Counted from the first letter of the stretch, positions 16,096-25,607 are shown. The stretch: DNA of 64,000 bases from Candidatus Scybalocola faecipullorum (GCA_018716485.1 DVJY01000055.1:1-64000), one strand, 5' to 3'. Notes: generated by a model from the sequence alone, not told the origin. Numbers and translations are program-made.

Positions 16096-16124
16096 TTGTC
16101 TGATGTCATGTCCCATGGTATACT
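16096..16124 (+). promoter_or_regulatory. Probable promoter of the two-domain kinase gene
   Basis: TTGTCT, 17-bp spacer, TATACT, about 80 bases before the chosen ATG at 16207. Confidence 0.55.
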
Positions 16125-16206
16125 TTTTAAGAGAGAGCACCGTCGGATACAGATTTCAGAAAGTATCTTCCGGTGCGGGCGGACAGACAAAGGAGCGGCG
16201 GAGTAT

Positions 16207-17277
16207 ATGAAAATTACATTGGAAGACTGCATTTTAGAACATATAAAACGTTATCCGGAAATGGAGATTCAGGATGTTGTGAAAATCGTTTTTCAGAGCG
16301 AATTCGGCGGCGGACATATGATCAAAGATCCGTCGGACAGCCTGAACCGGCTGTACCGGGAATATGAAAATATCAAAGAAACTCAGAGGGGGCTGCCGGT
16401 ATATTTTGAGCTGATCGGAAACCGGCTCGGACGGCTTTATCTTGATGGGATTGACGCACATTTGAGTTTGGAAACGGTGAACCGGTTTTTTGTTAATACA
16501 GCGGCGAGAGTAAATTCAGACCGGGGATCTTTTGAAAAGAAACTGGATCGGCTGCGGAAGATGGCCAAAGAGGGAAGGCTGCCGTGGACGGCGCAGGCAT
16601 TGGAAGATTATTTGGAAGACTATAAGGCGAAGGGGTATCATGCTGTCAGTCATTCCCAGACATACCGAAGAAGATACCATCCGTCTTACAGGGTGATCAG
16701 CGAAGACTACATGACCTATCTTAAAGTATTTGAATGGCTGGACCGGCATCTGAACCGGACGGATGGGCGGTGTATCATCGCCATTGACGGCAAATGCGGC
16801 AGCGGAAAAAGTTATCTTGCCCGGCTGATTTCCGGCGTTTACCCGTGCAGTGTGATCCACATGGATGATTTCTTTTTAAGGCCGTCTCAAAAGACAGAAG
16901 AACGGCTGCTTGAAATCGGCGGCAATGTGGACTATGAACGCTTCAAAGAGGAAGTCATCGATCCGCTGAGCAAAGACGCTCAGGTATTTGAATATCAGCG
17001 GTATGACTGTATGCAGCAGCGGCTTGGCAGCAGTGTCAGATGCTGGCGAAAGAAACTGACAGTGATTGAAGGTTCGTACAGCTGTCATCCGTATTTCGGG
17101 GATAACTATGATCTGAAAATATTTCTGGATCTTGATGCAAAGACTCAGGAGCACAGAATTTTGGAACGCAACGGCGCATATATGCTTACCCGCTTTATCA
17201 ATGAATGGATTCCGAAAGAAAATCAATATTTTGACCATTTCGGCATTAAAGAAAAAGCAGATATGGTGTTCATGTAA
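16207..17277 (+). CDS. Uridine kinase-like P-loop protein with unknown N-terminal domain
   Basis: From ATG 16207 (AAGGAG ahead) 356 residues. The C-terminal half is a P-loop NTPase of the uridine/pantothenate kinase type: Walker A DGKCGSGKS (about 198-206), VIHMDDFFLRP (about 220) and a later IEGSYSCHPYF. The N-terminal about 180 residues begin MKITLEDCILEHIKRYPEME, contain EFGGGHMIKDP and end near YHPSYRVISEDY. I do not recognise that domain, and its His/Arg-rich signature might bind a nucleotide or phosphate. The substrate is unknown. It appears to be transcribed alone. Confidence 0.8.
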   Translation: MKITLEDCILEHIKRYPEMEIQDVVKIVFQSEFGGGHMIKDPSDSLNRLYREYENIKETQRGLPVYFELIGNRLGRLYLDGIDAHLSLETVNRFFVNTAARVNSDRGSFEKKLDRLRKMAKEGRLPWTAQALEDYLEDYKAKGYHAVSHSQTYRRRYHPSYRVISEDYMTYLKVFEWLDRHLNRTDGRCIIAIDGKCGSGKSYLARLISGVYPCSVIHMDDFFLRPSQKTEERLLEIGGNVDYERFKEEVIDPLSKDAQVFEYQRYDCMQQRLGSSVRCWRKKLTVIEGSYSCHPYFGDNYDLKIFLDLDAKTQEHRILERNGAYMLTRFINEWIPKENQYFDHFGIKEKADMVFM

Positions 17278-17331
17278 GCCGCCGGAAGAAACTCATTATG
17301 TAAAGCTTGAACAGACAGCCCCATGAAATAT

Positions 17332-18351
17332 TCAATAAGATTTGGGTTCGCTGCAGCTTTCGCGGCGCACTATAAAAAACGGCAGAGTCACGGTCAGTGT
17401 CAGACGATGACCTCCGTTAATACGGTCGATTAAAGTTTTGGCGGCCATCCGACCCAGTTCTTCGGCAGGGATATGAATGGTTGTAAGCATCGGCGATATG
17501 GATTGTGCATATTTCAGGTCTCCCACACTGATGACAGAAATATCTTTCGGTATCCTTAAATTCCGATTCTGCAGCGTGGGTATAGCGCCTGCTGCAATGC
17601 TGTCATCCTGACAGAAAACCGCAGTAAAATCGGCGCCGTTTTCGAGAAGTTTTTGTGCGCCGCTCTGCCCGCCGCCAAAGGAAATTTCTGAGGAGACAAT
17701 ATATTCATTGCGGATAGGAAGATTTCTGAGGGCCAGAGCGGCACAGTAGCCGTCATAGCAGCTGTCATTTGAAATGCTTCCGATATAGGCGATTTTTGTG
17801 TGGCCCAGATCAAGCAGTTCAGACACAGCGGCAGCGGCCGCCTCATGACCGTCGCAGATAATCCGGTCACAGTTCATGGCCTGATGATTGATGCCGGCAT
17901 AGACAACATGACGGAAATAGCCGGCAGCCATATCTGTCATCCGGCGTCCCGGCTGTCCGAAGATGACTGCCCCTTTGGTTTGGCGCGGTACTTGAGCAGC
18001 TTCGGACAAAGTTTCTGTCTCTGATGTCATATAAATATATTTGATAAGATAACGGTATTTGAAAGCTTCCTGCTCAAGCCCTTCGGAAAACGACGTAAAA
18101 AAGCTGTCGGCCCCGGTATCGGCGCTGCCGTCAAAAATACAGACAATATACGAAGCCGGCATAGAAGACGGATGTTCTATGCCGGCCTTTAAACTTTGGG
18201 CGGCCGCATTGGGCATATAGCCGCTTTTTCTTACGATAGCCCATATTTTTTTCTGAACATCTTTGCCTGCCGCATTGGGTTTATGGTGAATAACTCTTGA
18301 AACGGTAGAGACAGAAACACCGGCTTCTTTGGCAATATCTTTAAGTGTCAT
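17332..18351 (-). CDS. LacI-family transcriptional regulator
   Basis: The 339 residues have the N-terminal LacI helix-turn-helix (MTLKDIAKEAGVSVSTVSRV) and hinge (GYMPNAAAQSLKAG), followed by a periplasmic-binding-type sensor domain (AVFCQDDSIAAGAIPTLQ, ISVISVGD, MLTTIHIPAEELG). This is typical of sugar or nucleoside sensors. It has its own promoter (18384-18412) in the short gap after the solute-binding protein gene on the same strand. Whether the binding-protein gene is its target is not shown; no sugar catabolic genes are adjacent on either side. Confidence 0.93.
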   Translation of the reverse strand: MTLKDIAKEAGVSVSTVSRVIHHKPNAAGKDVQKKIWAIVRKSGYMPNAAAQSLKAGIEHPSSMPASYIVCIFDGSADTGADSFFTSFSEGLEQEAFKYRYLIKYIYMTSETETLSEAAQVPRQTKGAVIFGQPGRRMTDMAAGYFRHVVYAGINHQAMNCDRIICDGHEAAAAAVSELLDLGHTKIAYIGSISNDSCYDGYCAALALRNLPIRNEYIVSSEISFGGGQSGAQKLLENGADFTAVFCQDDSIAAGAIPTLQNRNLRIPKDISVISVGDLKYAQSISPMLTTIHIPAEELGRMAAKTLIDRINGGHRLTLTVTLPFFIVRRESCSEPKSY

Positions 18352-18383
18352 AAAATTTCCCCTATCATTCGATAATTAATTAC

Positions 18384-18412
18384 AGTATATAAAAAGGCGG
18401 CCGAGCAGTCAA
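18384..18412 (-). promoter_or_regulatory. Promoter of the LacI-family gene
   Basis: Minus strand: TTGACT, 17-bp spacer, TATACT, about 35 bases before the start codon. Confidence 0.75.
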
Positions 18413-18432
18413 ACGAAACATCAAATGATTTT

Positions 18433-19434
18433 CTACTTGGCGGCTTCCTCGGCAAATGTTGTGGTGACAAGATCCTCATAGGCCGCGCGCTGGGACAGTT
18501 CACCGGCATTGTCTAAAATATCGAGAAGCAGATTAAAAGCATCCTCGGTCATGATTGTGTTTTCTTTCCAAGTATCCTGCCCGTAATATCTTTCCACAAT
18601 CGTCTGAAGGGTCAGCGCGTCAGTTTCTTCAAACTGAGGCTGGATGACTTTTGAAATTTCTTCAGGTGTATGTGAGTTTACATAATCTAATCCCTTTTGA
18701 ATGGCATTTGTAAACTTCTGGATGATTTCCGGATTTTCATCCATATAGCTTTTCAGAGCGGAAAAGCAAGTGTACGGCACATAGCCGCTGTCCACGCCGA
18801 GGGAAGCAATCACATAGCCGTTGCCGGAAAGTTCCAGACTGGAGGCGAATGGTTCAAATTCAACGGTATAATCTGCGGTCCCGCCGGCAAAAGCTTCTGC
18901 GGTGACGCCAAAATCAATATTTTGAATAATTTCCAAATCTGTTTCCGGATCAATACCGTGCTGCTGAAGGATATATTCAAAAATCATCTGAGGCATGCCG
19001 CCTGCGCGGCCGCCGAGCACTGTCGTGCCTTTCAGATCCGTCCACTGGAAATCATTTACAGGCGTTCTGGCAACGAGAAAATTGCCGGCCCGCTGGGTCA
19101 GCTGGGCAAAATTAACAGCATAGTCCGAAGCGCCCTGATTGAACGTATAGACCGTCGCTTCAGGCCCCATGAATCCGATATCGGCCTCACCGGAAATGAG
19201 GGCTGTCATAACTTTATCAGCGCCGTTGCTGTTGACCAGTGTAAGATCAATGCCCTCGTCCTCAAAATAGCCGTTTTCAATGGCGGCATACATTGGCGCA
19301 TAAAAAATGGAATGTGCAACTTCACTTAAAGTGACCGGCGTCAGGGAAGTATTTTTGCCCGATGACTGGCATCCGGTGAAAAGCAGAGCTGTGGCGGCAA
19401 GTACGAGGGAAAAAATAATACATCTTTTTTTCAA
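18433..19434 (-). CDS. ABC transporter substrate-binding lipoprotein, NMT1/THI5 (SsuA/TauA-like)
   Basis: Extracytoplasmic solute-binding lipoprotein of 333 residues. The signal ends in the lipobox ALLFTGC (Cys about 22), followed by the NMT1 pattern LSEVAHSIFYAPMYAAIENG, DLTLVNSNGADKVMTALISG and DIGFMGPEATVY. These bind sulfonates, nitrate/bicarbonate or thiamine-precursor pyrimidines; the ligand cannot be fixed here. It is an orphan: no permease or ATPase gene lies beside it, although a LacI regulator follows and thiM/thiW lie 39 kb away. AGGAGG precedes the start. Confidence 0.9.
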   Translation of the reverse strand: MKKRCIIFSLVLAATALLFTGCQSSGKNTSLTPVTLSEVAHSIFYAPMYAAIENGYFEDEGIDLTLVNSNGADKVMTALISGEADIGFMGPEATVYTFNQGASDYAVNFAQLTQRAGNFLVARTPVNDFQWTDLKGTTVLGGRAGGMPQMIFEYILQQHGIDPETDLEIIQNIDFGVTAEAFAGGTADYTVEFEPFASSLELSGNGYVIASLGVDSGYVPYTCFSALKSYMDENPEIIQKFTNAIQKGLDYVNSHTPEEISKVIQPQFEETDALTLQTIVERYYGQDTWKENTIMTEDAFNLLLDILDNAGELSQRAAYEDLVTTTFAEEAAK

Positions 19435-19578
19435 TGGGAAAACCTCCTTTGATTACTGAGATATTATATGACATGAAGGGTTGCCACGTGACTGACGATT
19501 ATATATACTGTAGTAGACGGTCCGGCGATATCCGCCGAAAGGTTATAAATATAAAAGACTGTCAGAGGGAGAACAAAA

Positions 19579-19645
19579 TTTGGAAGTAAGCTTCCAAATC
19601 TACCATTATTGACGCAGTAAATGCGTCAGGAAAGAGGAAAAGATG
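19579..19645 (+). promoter_or_regulatory. Two-hairpin leader element, copy A
   Basis: Hairpin 1 is TTTGGAAG/CTTCCAAA (19579-19598). A linker ATCTACCATTAT follows, then hairpin 2 TGACGCA/TGCGTCA (19610-19628), then GGAAAGAGGAAAAG and the ATG. A nearly identical element occurs at 45530-45596 before an unrelated gene. Conserved stems, variable loops and direct attachment to the ribosome binding site suggest a structured RNA leader. A TATAAA at 19544 could be the -10 box. Confidence 0.55.
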
Positions 19646-21472
19646 AATAGGAAAGAACTGAAGAGACAGGGTAAGAGAGGATTGAAGGGTCATTATCTGA
19701 TTTTTGTGGCGGCATGTCTGATCGCTGCTTTTTTGGGGTCAGAATTTAAAGGCTCTCTGAATTTTTCACTGCTGCGTACATATGAGCAGATTGTCGAAGA
19801 CCCGTCGAAGAACATTCAATTCATTGTATCGGTGCCGGGGCAGGCAGTAACATGGGAGAATGTTTTGATGCAGATTATGCAGACAGATACGCAGGCAGGA
19901 CGGGAATTTTCCGAACAGTTAAAACAGGAGGCAATCGCGAGGGCAAAAGAAGGTAATCCGATGTTTGGACGTACACGGGGTGTTTTATCTAATATTGTCA
20001 ATCAAGTATCTTCAGGGTCGATCATAGTCACCGCTGTTGCGGCAATTGCATCGGTCACCGGCTCCGAAAGTATAGGCGTTGCTATTTTGATTTTAGCCGG
20101 CGCTGCAGTTTTCTTTTTATACTGGTTTTTTATACAAAATGTGTTCCCTGTCGTTGTCCGCAGAATATTTTTGGAAGGGCTTGCCTACCATCAGGTGACG
20201 GCACAGCGATTTTTATTTCTGCTCAGGATAAAGAAGTGGGCGAAGGCGTCATGGATGATGTTCGTGACATCGGTGTTTTTATTTTTGTGGAGTTTCACGA
20301 TTGCCGGTGCATTTATTAAACGGTATTCCTATTTTCTTGTACCCTATATTGCTGCTGAAAATCCTGATATGAGGGCATGTGATGCAATAACGCTGTCAAG
20401 GAAAATGATGAAAGGGCACAAATGGGAATGCTTTGTCTTTGAAATGACGTTTTTTGGCTGGTATATTCTCGGCGCGCTGACATTGGGCATTTTTAATATC
20501 TTTTTTACAAATCCATATAAAACGGCAGTAATGACCGGCTATTATGCAAGGCTGCGCGAAAAAGCCATTGCAGAGGGCATAGAGGGGGCAGAAAGCCTGA
20601 ATGACAAATATCTTTATGAAAAACCGGATGATGCGTTTTTGAGAGAAAAATACGCAGATGTGATCGAAATTACGAAACAGCCGCCGGATCCGGATGGTGA
20701 CTTAACCGGCTGGCGAGGGTTTATTGCGAGAAATTTCGGTATTTTACTGTTTAGCAGGGCACAGGAAAAGGAATATGAACGTGCCGAAGCAGAACATATA
20801 CGTATTCATGAATTGATTGATGATATGCAGGGACTGGCTTATCCGGCGAGACTGTATCCGATGCCGGAAGAAAACCGGCGCAAGTTTGTCCAGTCGCTGA
20901 ATTACATGCGCCATTATACGGTGTGGTCGCTGCTGATTATCTTCCTAAGCCTTGCGTGTTTTGGCTGGGTATGGGAAGTCAGTCTGCACCTGATCACCAA
21001 TGGAGAGTTTGTAAACCGGGGTGTGCTGTACGGACCGTGGCTGCCGATTTACGGCACTGGCTCTGTGATGATTTTGATGCTGCTGACACGGCTGCGGCGC
21101 CGTCCGGTTCTGGAATTTTCTGCAGCAATTATTTTATGCGGCTTCCTTGAATATATGACATCAGTAATGATGGAATGGACCTCCGGCGGTATGAAGTGGT
21201 GGGATTACAGCGGATATTTTCTAAATCTTCATGGAAGAATATGTGCGGAAGGACTGCTTGTATTCGGAATCGGAGGCATTGCCGTCGTGTATGTGATCGC
21301 GCCGCTGATTGATAATACGCTGAAAAATGTCAATGAAAAAGTGCTGAAAATGGCCTGTGTGATTCTGGCATCTGTGTTTATTGCAGATTTAGTATATGCG
21401 CAGATTCATCCCAATGCGGGTGAGGGCATTACACATGTGGCGCAGACAGACATCAAAGTTCAGTCTCAATGA
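19643..21472 (+). CDS. DUF975 membrane protein fused to a putative ABC-transporter type IV domain
   Basis: Multi-span membrane protein of 609 residues made of two known families. The N-terminal part (to about 330) is DUF975: MNRKELKRQGKRGLKGHYL, glycine/alanine-rich membrane spans, and the motif ALTLGIFNIFFTNPYKTAVM. After a soluble linker (about 330-420) comes a CmpB-like putative ABC-transporter type IV domain, with FGWVWEVSLHLITNGEFVNR and GPWLPIYGTGSV near residues 440-475. Neither domain has a proven role. The ATG sits directly on the repeated two-hairpin leader. It is separate from the orphan binding protein, which lies on the opposite strand. Confidence 0.82.
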   Translation: MNRKELKRQGKRGLKGHYLIFVAACLIAAFLGSEFKGSLNFSLLRTYEQIVEDPSKNIQFIVSVPGQAVTWENVLMQIMQTDTQAGREFSEQLKQEAIARAKEGNPMFGRTRGVLSNIVNQVSSGSIIVTAVAAIASVTGSESIGVAILILAGAAVFFLYWFFIQNVFPVVVRRIFLEGLAYHQVTAQRFLFLLRIKKWAKASWMMFVTSVFLFLWSFTIAGAFIKRYSYFLVPYIAAENPDMRACDAITLSRKMMKGHKWECFVFEMTFFGWYILGALTLGIFNIFFTNPYKTAVMTGYYARLREKAIAEGIEGAESLNDKYLYEKPDDAFLREKYADVIEITKQPPDPDGDLTGWRGFIARNFGILLFSRAQEKEYERAEAEHIRIHELIDDMQGLAYPARLYPMPEENRRKFVQSLNYMRHYTVWSLLIIFLSLACFGWVWEVSLHLITNGEFVNRGVLYGPWLPIYGTGSVMILMLLTRLRRRPVLEFSAAIILCGFLEYMTSVMMEWTSGGMKWWDYSGYFLNLHGRICAEGLLVFGIGGIAVVYVIAPLIDNTLKNVNEKVLKMACVILASVFIADLVYAQIHPNAGEGITHVAQTDIKVQSQ

Positions 21473-21514
21473 AGAAATACGCTGATGCAGTACCCTCGGC
21501 GGCCATGGGAATAT

Positions 21515-22879
21515 TCACTGAGTCCTGTGTTCCAATTTTTTAAATAAGCGGATAAGGACGGTGACAGCGGCTGCTGCAAGGATGATTTCCGCAGTCAGCT
21601 GAGCATAGGCAAGTCCATACAGCGGGAACAGGTAGTTCAATATGTAAAGTGCGGGAATTTCAAGGATAATTTTGCGCAGTATGGCAAAGGCAAGCGCATT
21701 TCTTCCCAGACCGCAGGCCTGAAAGACGCCGACAGCAAGAAAATCCATACATAAAAATGGGATGCCCAGACACATGCCCCGCAGAAATCTGGTGCCATAG
21801 TCGACAATCACAGTATTTTTCATAAAAATGGCAGTAAGGGGCGCAGCGCATATATAGTAAATGACTGTCACAGCGAGCATGGCAAGAAGAGCAGTTTTGA
21901 CCGAAAAGGTCAGGGTCTGCTTCATCCGTTTTGTATTGCCGCTGGCGTAGTTGTAGCTGATCAGCGGCATGATGCCCTGCCCCAGACCTAAGGCAACATT
22001 GACAGGGACGGTGTTGATTTTTTGAGTAATACCCATGGCAGCTACGGCGTCGGCGCCGTAACCGGAAGTAAAGTTGTTCAGCACAGTCATGCCGGTCACG
22101 TTGAGAAGATTTTGAATCGCGGCAGGTATGCCGACAGAGAATATACCAAAGACGATGGACTTGCGCAGGCAGAACATCTTCGGATGGATACAGACATAAG
22201 TATGTCCCCGCTTGACAAACAATAATACAAAAAAGTAAAGGCAGGCGGCGCAGTTGGATAAAAAGGTGGCCAGTCCCGCACCTTCGGCGCCCATATTCAG
22301 TCCCCACGGCAGAATAAAGATCGGGTCAAGGATAATATTTAAAAAGCATCCGCTCATGGTGCCGATGCTGGCGTGGAAAGCCGAGCCCTCGGCGCGGACA
22401 AGGTAAGCCATGACCACATTGAGAATGGACGGCGCGGCGCCGAAAGAGACAGTCCATTTTAAATACTGTGCGGTGGCCTCAGCAGTTGTGCTGTCCGCCC
22501 CTAAAATATTTAACATGGGTGTGTGGAAAAATGTAAATAGCACTGAAAATAAAATACCGCATGTCAGTGCGCTGTAGAAGCCGAAAGCAGAACTGCGGTA
22601 AACGGTGTCATAATTTTTTTTGCCCAGTCCCCGGCTCATCATACTTGAGGCGCCGATGCCGAATAAGTTGTTGACCGCATTAAAGGCCAGCAGCACCGGC
22701 GCCGACAGTGTAACGGCAGAATTTTGAATCGAATTATTGAGCATGCCCACAAAATAAGTGTCTGCCAGATTGTAAATGACCATGACAAGCGAACTTAGAA
22801 TCGTCGGCACAGCCAGTGTCATCACAGCTTTAGGGACAGGTGTCTGTTCAAAAAGCTGTATTTTTTTCTTATCTTCCAT
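21515..22879 (-). CDS. MATE-family multidrug efflux transporter
   Basis: Cation-coupled exporter of the MatE superfamily with about 12 membrane segments. I take ATG 22879 (454 residues, start MEDKKKIQLFEQTPVPKAVM), which gives the standard length; the frame continues upstream to 23044, but that stretch is not membrane-protein-like. Family features are PTILSSLVMVIYNLADTYFV in the first segment, MSRGLGKKN after the second, and the pseudo-repeat ALGLGQGIMPLISYNYASG in the second half. It is divergent from the OLD-family gene at 23061. The drug substrate cannot be predicted. Confidence 0.93.
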   Translation of the reverse strand: MEDKKKIQLFEQTPVPKAVMTLAVPTILSSLVMVIYNLADTYFVGMLNNSIQNSAVTLSAPVLLAFNAVNNLFGIGASSMMSRGLGKKNYDTVYRSSAFGFYSALTCGILFSVLFTFFHTPMLNILGADSTTAEATAQYLKWTVSFGAAPSILNVVMAYLVRAEGSAFHASIGTMSGCFLNIILDPIFILPWGLNMGAEGAGLATFLSNCAACLYFFVLLFVKRGHTYVCIHPKMFCLRKSIVFGIFSVGIPAAIQNLLNVTGMTVLNNFTSGYGADAVAAMGITQKINTVPVNVALGLGQGIMPLISYNYASGNTKRMKQTLTFSVKTALLAMLAVTVIYYICAAPLTAIFMKNTVIVDYGTRFLRGMCLGIPFLCMDFLAVGVFQACGLGRNALAFAILRKIILEIPALYILNYLFPLYGLAYAQLTAEIILAAAAVTVLIRLFKKLEHRTQ

Positions 22880-23060
22880 TATTAAAATTCCCCCCTGATT
22901 CCAATACAAATCTGTGTTCGCTTTGACTGCACAGATTGATTTATAAATCTGATTATACGCCAGTGCCTGCCGGCAATCAAGCCCGGCAGAGAGTTCTTGT
23001 GGAAAAAAAGACAGCCCGGGCGTATAATAGAGACATAAAAGCACAGCGGGAGGTGCCGGG

Positions 23061-24926
23061 GTGAAAATTGATTATCTTAAAATTACTAATTTTAAGTCCA
23101 TTCGGGAAATGACTTTGGAAAATATCGAAGACGCGCTGATACTTGTGGGGAAAAATAATACCGGTAAAACGGTCGTGCTGGACGCGGTGCGCGCGATCAC
23201 GGGACAGTATGGACCGGGCGAAGACTGTTTCAATGATCCGTCGAAAAAGGTCACGATTGATGTGGGGATTTTTTTTACGGACGAAGATATAGAAAAGTTT
23301 TATGAGCAGCGGGCTGTGAGCAAATATAAAAACCGCCGGGCATGGATCAAGGAATTTTGCGGACGGCTTCCGTCGTTTGATCGGGAAAAATGCCGTCTGA
23401 CATTTTCGTGGATTATGGGGTCGGACAGGAAAGTGCGCTATGACGACGGGATGAGAAAAAATAACCGGTATATTTGCGAAATACTGCCTAAAATTTATAT
23501 GATCGACAGCCAGCGCAATATTTCTGAACTGGAACAGGATATTCTCATGTATCAGGAAGAAAAAATTCTCGGCGCTGTCAGGGAAGACAGGTGCATTTTT
23601 GATTCGGGCAAGAAGTGCCGCCAATGTTTTACATGTATGGGGGTCATCGGCAAAAAAAATCCGCTGGAATTAAATCTTTTAGAAACGACAAGACTGCTTG
23701 AATATCAGATGATTCATTTGAATATGGAAAATTTTACGGAAAAAGTGAATCGCTATTTTTACAGAAACGGCGGTTATTCCGAAGAAATACGGTATGCTAT
23801 CGTGCCCGATATTGACAGCATATTTAAAATACAAAGCAGCGCATGGCATCGTGAGCGTGATATGCAGATGTCGGTGGACCGTCTGAGCAAAGGTATGCGA
23901 AGTATTTATATGCTGTCGCTTCTGGAGGCTTATGTGGACGAGCGTCAGAAACTTCCGTGCATCATTATGATGGAAGAACCGGAAATTTTCCTGCACCCGC
24001 AGCTTCAAAAAGTTGCCGGAGAAATTTTGTACCGTCTTTCCCGAAAAAATCAGGTCATGTTTTCAACCCACTCACCGAACGTGATTTTTAATTTTACGTC
24101 GGGACAGATCCGGCAGATCGTGCTTGATAAAGATTATTTTTCTGTTGTCAAAGCCCATACGGATGTGGATGAAATTCTTGATGATCTGGGTTATTCGGCC
24201 AATGATCTGATGAATGTCAATTTTGCTTTTATTGTGGAAGGCAAGCAGGATAAAAGCCGTCTGCCGCTGCTTCTTGACAAATATTATTCTGAAGTAACGG
24301 ACAAGGACGGACATTTGATGCGCATTGCCATCATCACGACCAACAGCTGTACGAATATTAAAACTTATGCCAATTTAAAATATATGAATCAGATTTATTT
24401 CAAAGATCACTTTCTGATGATCAGAGACAGCGACGGCAAAGACAGAAACGAGCTTGCCAGAGAACTGTGCCGTTATTATGACCGCCAAAATATGGTGGAC
24501 GTGGACAGGCTGCCCCGTGTCCGCCCGGAAAATGTATTTATTTTGAAATATTATTCTTTTGAAAATTATTTTTTAAATCCGGAGATTATGACAAAGCTTC
24601 ATATTGTTGAGTCCGTTGAATCCTTTTATGAAATTTTATTTGAAAAATGGAAAGAGTATCTGTGCAGACTTAAGTGCGGCCTCCATTTTTCCGAGGCGAC
24701 AGGCGCTGTGATCAACGGGCCTTCAGACTTGAAAAATCATATCGAAGCGTTTAAAATCTATATGAGAGGCCATAATCTGTTTGATATTTTTTACGGCCGC
24801 TTTAAAAAAAATGAAACAGAGCTTTTAAAACGCTATATTGATCTGGCGCCAAGAGAAGATTTTGCTGATATTCTCGACGCCATTGACCGTTTCATTTATT
24901 TTAAAAGCAGAAAGAAAGGGGAATGA
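23061..24926 (+). CDS. OLD-family ATPase with TOPRIM nuclease domain
   Basis: The 621-residue protein has an SMC/RecF-type ABC ATPase followed by a TOPRIM domain, the class 1 OLD architecture also used by the GajA phage-defence nuclease. ATPase motifs are Walker A GKNNTGKT (30-37), signature LSKGMRS (about 276), Walker B IIMMEEPEIFLHP (about 300) and FSTHSP. TOPRIM motifs are VEGKQD (about 391) and RDSDG (about 453). Inserted in the ATPase is a C-x7-C-x2-C-x2-C motif (Cys 178, 186, 189, 192) that I do not know from this family. GTG start with GGGAGGTG. rpiA begins three bases after its stop; no GajB-type helicase is present. Confidence 0.85.
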   Translation: MKIDYLKITNFKSIREMTLENIEDALILVGKNNTGKTVVLDAVRAITGQYGPGEDCFNDPSKKVTIDVGIFFTDEDIEKFYEQRAVSKYKNRRAWIKEFCGRLPSFDREKCRLTFSWIMGSDRKVRYDDGMRKNNRYICEILPKIYMIDSQRNISELEQDILMYQEEKILGAVREDRCIFDSGKKCRQCFTCMGVIGKKNPLELNLLETTRLLEYQMIHLNMENFTEKVNRYFYRNGGYSEEIRYAIVPDIDSIFKIQSSAWHRERDMQMSVDRLSKGMRSIYMLSLLEAYVDERQKLPCIIMMEEPEIFLHPQLQKVAGEILYRLSRKNQVMFSTHSPNVIFNFTSGQIRQIVLDKDYFSVVKAHTDVDEILDDLGYSANDLMNVNFAFIVEGKQDKSRLPLLLDKYYSEVTDKDGHLMRIAIITTNSCTNIKTYANLKYMNQIYFKDHFLMIRDSDGKDRNELARELCRYYDRQNMVDVDRLPRVRPENVFILKYYSFENYFLNPEIMTKLHIVESVESFYEILFEKWKEYLCRLKCGLHFSEATGAVINGPSDLKNHIEAFKIYMRGHNLFDIFYGRFKKNETELLKRYIDLAPREDFADILDAIDRFIYFKSRKKGE

Positions 24927-24929
24927 CAG

Positions 24930-25607
24930 ATGGATAAAAATATCAAAATGATTTCTGCAAAGCTGGCGCTGCCTTATATTAAAGATAACATGATCGTAGG
25001 ACTGGGCGGCGGCACGACGATCGGCTATGTAGTCAATTTTATGGAAAAGAATAAAGTATCTAAAATAAAAATCGTCACGCCGTCTGAACACACAAAGGAA
25101 CTGTGTATGGAGGCAGGCTATGAAGTGATTGATACCGGCATGGTCAACCATGTGGATATTGCTTTCGACAGCTGCGATTATGTGGATGAAAACTTATACG
25201 CATTAAAGAGCGGCGGCGGTATCCATACGGATGAAAAGCTGATCGCCAGAATGGCAGATGATTATATTCTGCTTGTTGATGAATCTAAACTGGAGAAGAA
25301 ACTGAGTTTTGTAACGCCGATTGTTTTGGAATGTATTCCAACGGCAAGACGCTATGTGGAGATGGAAGTTCAAAAACTGGGCGGCAAAGCCTCGCCGAGA
25401 ACTTCTTATGCCAAAGACGGTTTTACAATCAGCGATCACGGCAATCTGCTGATGGACGCCGAATTTGAAGAAGTTGATGATATTCCGCTTTTAAATCAGC
25501 GCCTGAAAAATATATGCGGTGTTGTAGAAACATCATTGTTTACAGAAGAAGTAACTAAAGTGCTTGTAGCTTCCAATGAAGGTTATAAAGTGATGAAACG
25601 CTGTTAG
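24930..25607 (+). CDS. rpiA: Ribose-5-phosphate isomerase A
   Basis: Interconverts ribose-5-phosphate and ribulose-5-phosphate in the pentose phosphate pathway. The 225 residues fit RpiA. Motifs are VGLGGGTTIGYVV (phosphate loop, about 25-37), AFDSCDYVDENL with the conserved Asp pair (about 75-83), LKSGGGIHTDEKLIA (about 90-104) and DHGNLLMD near 170. It starts three bases after the OLD-family gene and is followed after 12 bases by the PHP gene, so these three are probably one transcript. A metabolic gene so close behind an OLD ATPase is unexpected. Confidence 0.93.
   Translation: MDKNIKMISAKLALPYIKDNMIVGLGGGTTIGYVVNFMEKNKVSKIKIVTPSEHTKELCMEAGYEVIDTGMVNHVDIAFDSCDYVDENLYALKSGGGIHTDEKLIARMADDYILLVDESKLEKKLSFVTPIVLECIPTARRYVEMEVQKLGGKASPRTSYAKDGFTISDHGNLLMDAEFEEVDDIPLLNQRLKNICGVVETSLFTEEVTKVLVASNEGYKVMKRC

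Noticed and set aside
22880-23044. Longer N terminus of the MATE protein
   Set aside because: The upstream 55 residues do not resemble the family and would overlap the divergent promoter region; ATG 22879 gives the normal start.
23061-24926. Gabija defence system
   Set aside because: The GajA-like architecture is present, but no UvrD-type GajB helicase follows; the next gene is rpiA. addA at 54313 belongs to the AddAB pair.
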